Below, one piece after another: positions 57,970 to 64,000 of a stretch of 64,000 nucleotides of DNA. The notes under the pieces were generated by a model, which was not told where the DNA came from, did no database searches, and was given only the letters and a program-made list of their open reading frames with translations. A program made the translations under genes and the position numbers. Numbering within the stretch: the first letter of the stretch is position 1; each line of letters begins with the position of its first letter. Origin of the DNA: Chrysoperla carnea (taxonomy: Eukaryota; Arthropoda; Insecta; Neuroptera; Chrysopidae); contig NC_058342.1 of assembly GCF_905475395.1 (NCBI RefSeq), forward strand, positions 30,772,140 through 30,836,139, in the 5' to 3' direction.

Positions 57970-58760
57970 GCTCCAGGATTAGACATGGATACCGTTGTAC
58001 CAGGTACCACAATAGGGTATTCTACTATTTTTGAAAAAGTACCTCAAAATGTTGATTTTTCTAATAAAAAGCCACCAAAAATTTATTTCGGAAAAATATA
58101 CAAACTTTCTTGCCAAAAACTTAAATTTTAAACCTTTTTTAAACTGTCAAAAACGTGGGCATCCAATTTGATGACGTAATATCGGTATCATTATACGAAA
58201 TAACACAAATAAGTTTGACAGATATATTCATAGACAACTAATTATAATAAACATAAATATTGACTATCTATGGATATATTATACCCAGCTGTCTACACTG
58301 AACTTACTGATGGTCTATGGTTGATACCGATATGACAACACATGGGGCCCTAAAACTTGCCCGCGTTTTAGGGCCCCAGAAACCCTTTTGTAACGAGTTT
58401 GGACCGATTACATAACAAATTTCCCGAAAACTCAACTAGACGATGAGAAACCGTTTACTCCGAGTACCAGGTACATCTGAAACCAATTCTACCACAATAT
58501 TCGTGTTCAGCGGACCCAAAAACCCCCCGGGTAACAAGTTTGGAATCATTTTCATCACTATTAACCGAATTGTGAATTTAGTATATTTACGGTTAATTTA
58601 AAATGCATACTATTTATGCAAATTGCATATTTTTAATTTCTTATAAATCAATTTAGGTTACAAATTCCCTGACGCTTCGAATCGAACGAATCGAATGTCG
58701 AAAACCGCATTAAAATCCGACTTACTGTTCAAATTTTTCGAGCCGCATTGCTTCGTTTCT
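57970..58760 (+). repeat. GGTACC-family repeat interrupted by a fold-back element
   Basis: GATACCGTTGTACCAGGTACC-type sequence (to 58008) is the left part. The repeat resumes near 58380 with CCCTTTTGTAACGAGTTTGG, ACGATGAGAAACCGTTTAC and ATATTCGTGTTCAGCGG. It ends with CGAATGTCGAAAACCGCAT and GACTTACTGTTCAAATTTTT, as in the 1230-1760 copy. Copy D of the 430-bp element sits between. Confidence 0.78.
58009..58378 (-). repeat. ~430-bp fold-back element, copy D (nested)
   Basis: AATAGGGTATTCTACTATTT, AAGCCACCAAAAATTTATTT, GATGACGTAATATCGGTATC and GATACCGATATGACA in order. The right part departs from the other copies: it holds a perfect 12-bp GGGGCCCTAAAA hairpin (58344-58377). It lies within the GGTACC-family repeat. 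Confidence 0.82.
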
Positions 58761-60079
58761 GAGACTATGTGTATACTTTGTTGGTATACATCTATGTACA
58801 CAATGACTGTTGCTTATAAATATTTGAAAAGCATGCTTTCATTATTTTATTGTACAGTCAAACCTGTCAATTGTATACAAAATCTTGGATAAAAGTTCAA
58901 AAGGGGTACCATAGGAATCAATTCTTGGTATATTGTATTATTCACATAGAGTTAAGAATGTACAAGGTCCAGGACAGTTTTGGATAAGAGGCTTGATTTT
59001 TTTTATATAAAGTTGACCTAAATCAATTCTAAAAATTTAAGGGGCGGTTTCCCGATTATTTAAATAAATAAATGACTTTAAAAGTAACCATATTTAACAT
59101 TGGTTTTATGGTAAAACAGTAGATGGATGATATGTTTTCATAGATTTATCCAAAACTAGTCGGTGGAAATTAAAAAAAAAACTATTTAAATTAAAGTTAA
59201 CACATTAATAAATTATTGAAAAAAAAAATCCTTTGTGCCAGACAAATTTAAGGTTGTATTAGCACGGTAGTGTCGACACAAATTAAAAAAAAAATATATA
59301 TATATTTTCAATTTTGATGGAATGAGTAACAAAATTTTCTGTAAGATAAGTAAATTAACTTGTGAAGAGGTTTTACTTTACGCCTCAATAAACTCATATG
59401 AAAAAAAATTTTTCTTTATCAAACAATGACACTTTTTTTTGTATTAAAATAAAAATTTCGCAAGATGTGTTAATAGAATTTAGGTAATAAATTTAAAGAA
59501 TCAATTGTCAATAATTTCTATACTGTAGGGAATAATAAAATGTATTTTTTAAATTTTTGTTGACATTTTGAAAATTTCTCTCATCACGAGAGTAAAGGTG
59601 TAAGCAAAATAACGACCAACATGTGTACATATAATAAATTGGCCCTTATCACTGTATTTTCCCTTACTACTTGAGATTCTCTTTATTATGTAAAATTGAA
59701 ATTACATGAAATCGAACATTATTAAAATAAAAAATTTATATGAAAAAAAAAAACAGAACTAATGATTGATTATTATCATGTTAAAAATGCATTTTTCAAA
59801 TAAAATTATGTATAATTTTGTAAAATATAAACACACTTGCTTCTTGTTGCATCATATGCAAGTCAAGTAATTGAAATAATATGTTTTTAATTATATCTGT
59901 TTGAAAATGTGATTCCTTTCACCATACAATACGAGTTTTATGAAAAAAAAAAAAGAAATATTTTGATAAAGACACTATCAGAATAAAAATTGTTAATACA
60001 GTGTCCATAAACCGCAAAAATCGTATATTATAGAAAACAGTAAAATCTATAATTTTTTAAAAATCGGAAACTATCGAGG
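58761..60079. other. No gene seen; diverged TTAA-MITE end
   Basis: AT-rich DNA. TTAAGGTTGTATTAGCACGG at about 59250, followed by GTAGTGTCGACACAAATT, is a diverged relative of the left end of the 34647 MITE; no right end was seen. Confidence 0.45.
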
Positions 60080-60403
60080 AATAGGGTATTCTAATATATT
60101 TGAGAAAGTACTTCAAAATGTTGATTTTGCTAATGAAAAGCCACCAAAAATTTATTTCGGAAAAATACACACGCTTTCTTGCCAAAAACTAAAATAAAAT
60201 TTTACATTTTTTTTAAACTGTCAAAAACGCGGGCATCCAATTTGGTGACGTAATATCGGTATCTTTATACGAAATAACACAAATAAGTTTGACAGATATA
60301 TTCATAGACATCTGATTATAATAATTATAAATACTTATTATCTACACTGTATATATCATACCCAGCTGTCTACACTGTACTAACTGTTGGTCTATGGTTC
60401 ACA
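60080..60403 (-). repeat. ~430-bp fold-back element, copy E (truncated)
   Basis: AATAGGGTATTCTAATATAT through AAACGCGGGCATCCAATTTG and ACGTAATATCGGTATC to GGTCTATGGTTCACACC, where it is cut off and family B sequence begins. Confidence 0.82.
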
Positions 60404-60605
60404 CCATTTTTTCGTAAATATCACTGTTTACCCGTGAGAGCGCAAATTATATAGTATGTATTATATGGGAATATCAGTTGTTTGTGTGTGACATGAATGT
60501 ATGTGTCGTTATTTTTCTTTACTTTCATAACGTAAAACAGTAAATCAATACTCTCTATACATAGTATTTCAACAATTAACTCAGTCAATTGTTTGTTTTC
60601 TCTTG
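60404..60605 (+). repeat. Dispersed family B repeat, 3' part
   Basis: TTTTTTCGTAAATATCACTG, TTTACCCGTGAGAGCGCAAA and CTCAGTCAATTGTTTGTTTT match the end of the 49653 copy. Confidence 0.78.
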
Positions 60606-61004
60606 TTTTTTCTTAAATTAAAGTTAGGAAAGTCAATTTTAGGATCATTCTTTATAACCATAACTTGTTCGTTAAGTAGAAAGTACCAGATTAGTTACTT
60701 TAAATAGGAATGAAAAACTTTAGTCACGTTTTCCATTATACATTTTATTTTTTTCTTAATGAAAATAATAGTTTTTTTTTTTTTTTTTTTAATATTATTT
60801 CTAGTTATGCAATTAATTAGCATTCATAATTCATATTTTTATTATGTAGGCTTGTTCTTTTAAATGATTTATATTCCAGAACAACAATTCCTACCCTTTT
60901 AAATGTGGGCAGGGTTATTGTTAACATTGTAACAAAGGCATTTCTTCTGTACGTCATGTTAAGGGTAAGATGATATGATATTGAATTTTTACATCCTGCT
61001 AATC
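60606..61004. other. No gene seen
   Basis: AT-rich DNA with a T run near 60772-60790. Confidence 0.5.
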
Positions 61005-61450
61005 ATTGATTTTATCTATGAGTCACTCATACCCGACTATTTGTAAAAGCTTGAGGTGCTTAATTTAAAATATCAAAAATGAATCGGAACCCCACACCTA
61101 CTCCACATACGTAGTTATTTTTCGATTCATTCTTGATATTAAGCGCCTCAAGCTTTTACAAATAATCGGATATAAGAGACTCATAGATAAAATTATTTTC
61201 TACTTTTTAGTACAATAAAAGCTTGTCTCTTAAAAAGTATTTTTTATTAAAATTTTTAATTTAAGACTAAAAAAAATGCATATATATCAAATATGGTGGA
61301 AGCGATGGGAAAATCAGGACGCCACAACCTTACCATGCATTGTTATCCAAACTAAATGTACATGCAAAATTTCAGCTCAATCGCAAACTGGGAAGTGGAT
61401 CAAATTTGACTTCCAAGATTTGATAAAAGACAGACAACGGGACAGGCGAA
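61005..61450 (-). repeat. Long-armed hairpin element, copy 2 (inverse)
   Basis: Arms at about 61010-61055 (ATGAGTCACTCATACCCGAC ... AAGCTTGAGG) and 61140-61225 (GCGCCTCAAGCTTTTACAAA ... TTTTTAGTACAATAAAAGCT). Then the same extension as copy 1 in reverse (ATATATCAAATATGGTGGAA, CTTACCATGCATTG, GTACATGCAAAATTTCAGCT). Confidence 0.82.
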
Positions 61451-63177
61451 ACTAAATAAAAGCTTGTAAATTAGTTCAAACAGTAATATATTTGAATTAA
61501 ACTTAGTATCCATAGAGAATTTAAATACTTAACTTTGTTAGTTGTGATATTTCTCGTTAAATGGTCTATTTACCTTAGGTAAATATTTTTAAATAATTTC
61601 AAAACATGTTGTAGACATGCCTGTTAAATTTTAATTTTTTTTTTTTTCGCAATATCAACAAAAAAAAATACACCTCAAAACGATTAAATTTTTATCTGTT
61701 GACTTTTTCATGAATCACTTGGTATAAAAAATAAACATAAAATAAATAACATAAAAATTAAATTCACAGTAATCATGATGAAATAAATAATTTTGTAATT
61801 AATTACAAATATAAATTATTATTAATTAATTTAAGTATCTCAACAATTTTATAGTTGTATATACAAAGTGAGACGTAAGTGGATATACAGTTTTAAAAGA
61901 TATTAGTTTCTCTATACTCTTCTAAACTATCTATCTTTCTCTAATGTCACTCCATCTGGTGCTACATTATTGTAAAACTCTAACACTTTAATTCAACCGT
62001 TTTGTTTGTCATGACATTTTCAATTTCATCTGAAAGAAATATTAAAAATTAATTGAAAAATTTTATCCCGACTAGAATTTTCGGTTAGGCTTTTATTAGG
62101 TTTGCATGAGGCATTCCGAATTCTCGGTTTAAGGCGAATAAGGCAGGCACATAAGGCCCGAATGGAAAACGTAACGCACGTCCAGCTCCCTACCTAAAAT
62201 AGGAACGTAGAAGAAAAGGAATATTTTTAGGCGTTTTTTTCCCATTTTCGGGGAAAATCCCATCAGCATGTATAGAACAGAAAATCGTAATTTTGGGGGG
62301 ATTTTTTTTATTTTCCGGAGGGTTTCAATGAAAAACTTGAAGTTTTTCCCGTAGAGTTCAAGCAATTCCCCGTCGAATGTCGAAAACCGCATCTATCTAT
62401 CATGTCTAAATTAATAAAGGCTAATTTTCTTAAGATGAAACTAATATTTACTAATTAACAGCATGAAAAATATTTTTCTTAAAGTGTGTTATTCTTCTAT
62501 AAGCGATTTTCTCTTAATCTTTAGACATCAATATTTAAAAAGTTATGATGATGTATCGTAAAATTTTACTTTTAATTTTTTTCTAATTTTCCCAAGGTCT
62601 AACAGAATGCATCCCCAAAACATCTAAATTTGCCAAGAAAACTTTCCTCTGTAAGATAGGCAGTCATTTTTTTCATTTTTCTGGTTTTTGAAAAGTCCAG
62701 GAAAGAGACTCTACTCAATGCAAACACTGCAAAATTTGGTATCTTATAAAATGAAAAATTATGTTAACTCTTTGATGAAGTGCACAAATGTATCAAATAT
62801 TTTGGTCGAGATGCTTTTTGTATTCGAAAAAATGTCTCTTAACGTAGAATGACCCATATCTAAGATTATCTGCGTTTAAATTATCATGCAGTACATTTGC
62901 ATTTGCTGTTAAACAAATGTAAAAAGTTGAATTATAATAAATTTACATTTATTTTACTTACCATAAAATTCATGATTGATAACTCTGCAAAAACTTACAG
63001 TATCCAGTAGTTTTCATTTAAAAGGGTATCATTTAGATAGAAATATTGATTATATGTTATTATTCCATCATAGAAAAAGAACTTTCCTATTAAACACAAT
63101 TGTCAGGCTAAGTGCATTCACTACTGGGGATTGTACACTCTCGTCAAATAAAATTGACTAAATTTATTTTAAAAAAA
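61451..63177. other. No gene seen
   Basis: AT-rich DNA. 62376-62393 repeats the GTCGAATGTCGAAAACCGCA string of the GGTACC family. A less AT-rich stretch at 62100-62390 has an 87-codon frame on the - strand with no recognised domain. Confidence 0.45.
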
Positions 63178-63680
63178 AGTGAAAACAAACAATTGACTGA
63201 TTACTCTGTCACATTACATATACATACATGTTATACATATTTAGCTGATATTCCCATATAATACATATTATATAATTTGCGCTCTCACGGATAAACAGTG
63301 ATGTTTACGAAAAAATGTATCAAACAAAAGTTGTTTATTTCTTTATAGCGAACATTTTTTACATTTTAACTTTTGTTCTATCTCTAACGGTTTACAAGAT
63401 GGGTCATACGGACCCATAGGTCAAGGCCCAATTGACCTATGTTGCTCATTTACGAACTCGACGTCACTTTTTACGTCCTGAGTACGCTTGATATCTTTTT
63501 TCGTTTTTGAGTTATCGTGCCCACAGACGGACGGACGGACAACCGGAATTGGACTAATTAGATGATTTTATGAACACTTGTACCAAAATTTTCTTCGTAG
63601 CATCAATATTTTTAAGCGTTACAAACTTGGGACTAAACTTAGTATAGCTTGCATATTACATATATGCATGGTATAAAACT
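63178..63680 (-). repeat. Dispersed family B repeat, near-full inverse copy
   Basis: AACAAACAATTGACTGATTA, CGCTCTCACGGATAAACAGT, TCTATCTCTAACGGTTTACA, TGACCTATGTTGCTCATTTA, GACGGACGGACGGAC, TAGATGATTTTATGAACACT and ACAAACTTGGGACTAAACTT are in the inverse order of 49653-50225. Confidence 0.8.
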
Positions 63681-64000
63681 GTTTGAAAGATTTGGAGGTA
63701 TTTAAAATAACCAGTTCACAAAAAAATGAAAGAATATTTCCACAAAATATATTTAATAAATTGTATGCAGTGGAAAATAATAAGGCAGTTGTTTCAATTT
63801 TTTTTATTTTGAGTGTATCTGAATAGTGTTTATATTTTTGGCTTTGAGCCAAAATTTATTTGATGTAGACAATGTGGCGACGAATATTCCGCAATCTAAG
63901 ATAAAATAAATGACAAAAATACGTCAGATAAAAAAAAAATTATTTCTTGTATAATCTTTAAATTAGAGAAATGTTTTTATTTGTAAGATTAAAAATAAAT
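63681..64000. other. No gene seen
   Basis: AT-rich DNA to the window edge. A - strand frame at 63619-63852 overlaps the repeat end and has no domain. Confidence 0.5.

Overview
This window is strongly AT-rich eukaryotic DNA with spliced exons, tens of kilobases without genes and dense DNA-transposon debris. The one clear protein is closest to insect Activin-beta, so I read it as an insect scaffold; the order cannot be fixed from the sequence.

Genes. The only gene recognised with confidence is the 3' part of an Activin-beta (Actbeta) homologue on the + strand. It has a probable prodomain exon (10782-10882), a prodomain exon (12263-12474) and a terminal exon (12793-13872) that carries the end of the prodomain, a furin-type site and the complete nine-cysteine mature ligand. 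All junctions are phase-compatible. The signal peptide and first prodomain segment were not found. Two very short candidate first coding exons lie at 43606-43619 and 48317-48330. Each has an ATG in good context, exactly 14 coding bases and a consensus GTAAGT donor, so they may be alternative starts of a gene whose body lies beyond the right edge.

Mobile elements. Helitrons at 670-1116, 11636-12073, 40639-41123 and 52553-52967. hAT-type MITEs with 8-bp target duplications at 4543-4838, 14425-14662 and 47000-47309, plus a degraded copy near 27108. A 533-bp PIF/Harbinger derivative with a transposase remnant at 21728-22260. Pogo/Tigger-like elements flanked by TA at 31366-31728 and 39402-39725. 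A TTAA-flanked MITE at 34647-34975 with a truncated partner at 36774. Two LINE pol tails on the - strand near 18 kb and 23.5 kb.

Repeats. The most unusual feature is a set of repeats built as imperfect palindromes. A ~316-bp tandem repeat (32.7-33.9 kb and 53.2-54.65 kb, with a fragment at the left edge) has a TGACGTCA motif at its centre of symmetry. A ~306-bp tandem repeat lies at 45.3-46.1, 51-52 and 55.2-55.7 kb. A ~430-bp fold-back element has five copies, and a long-armed hairpin element has two. Several dispersed non-coding families fill much of the rest, and some are nested in each other.

No rRNA, canonical tRNA, CRISPR or bacterial-type gene was seen. The remaining long stretches are AT-rich DNA in which I see no supported gene.
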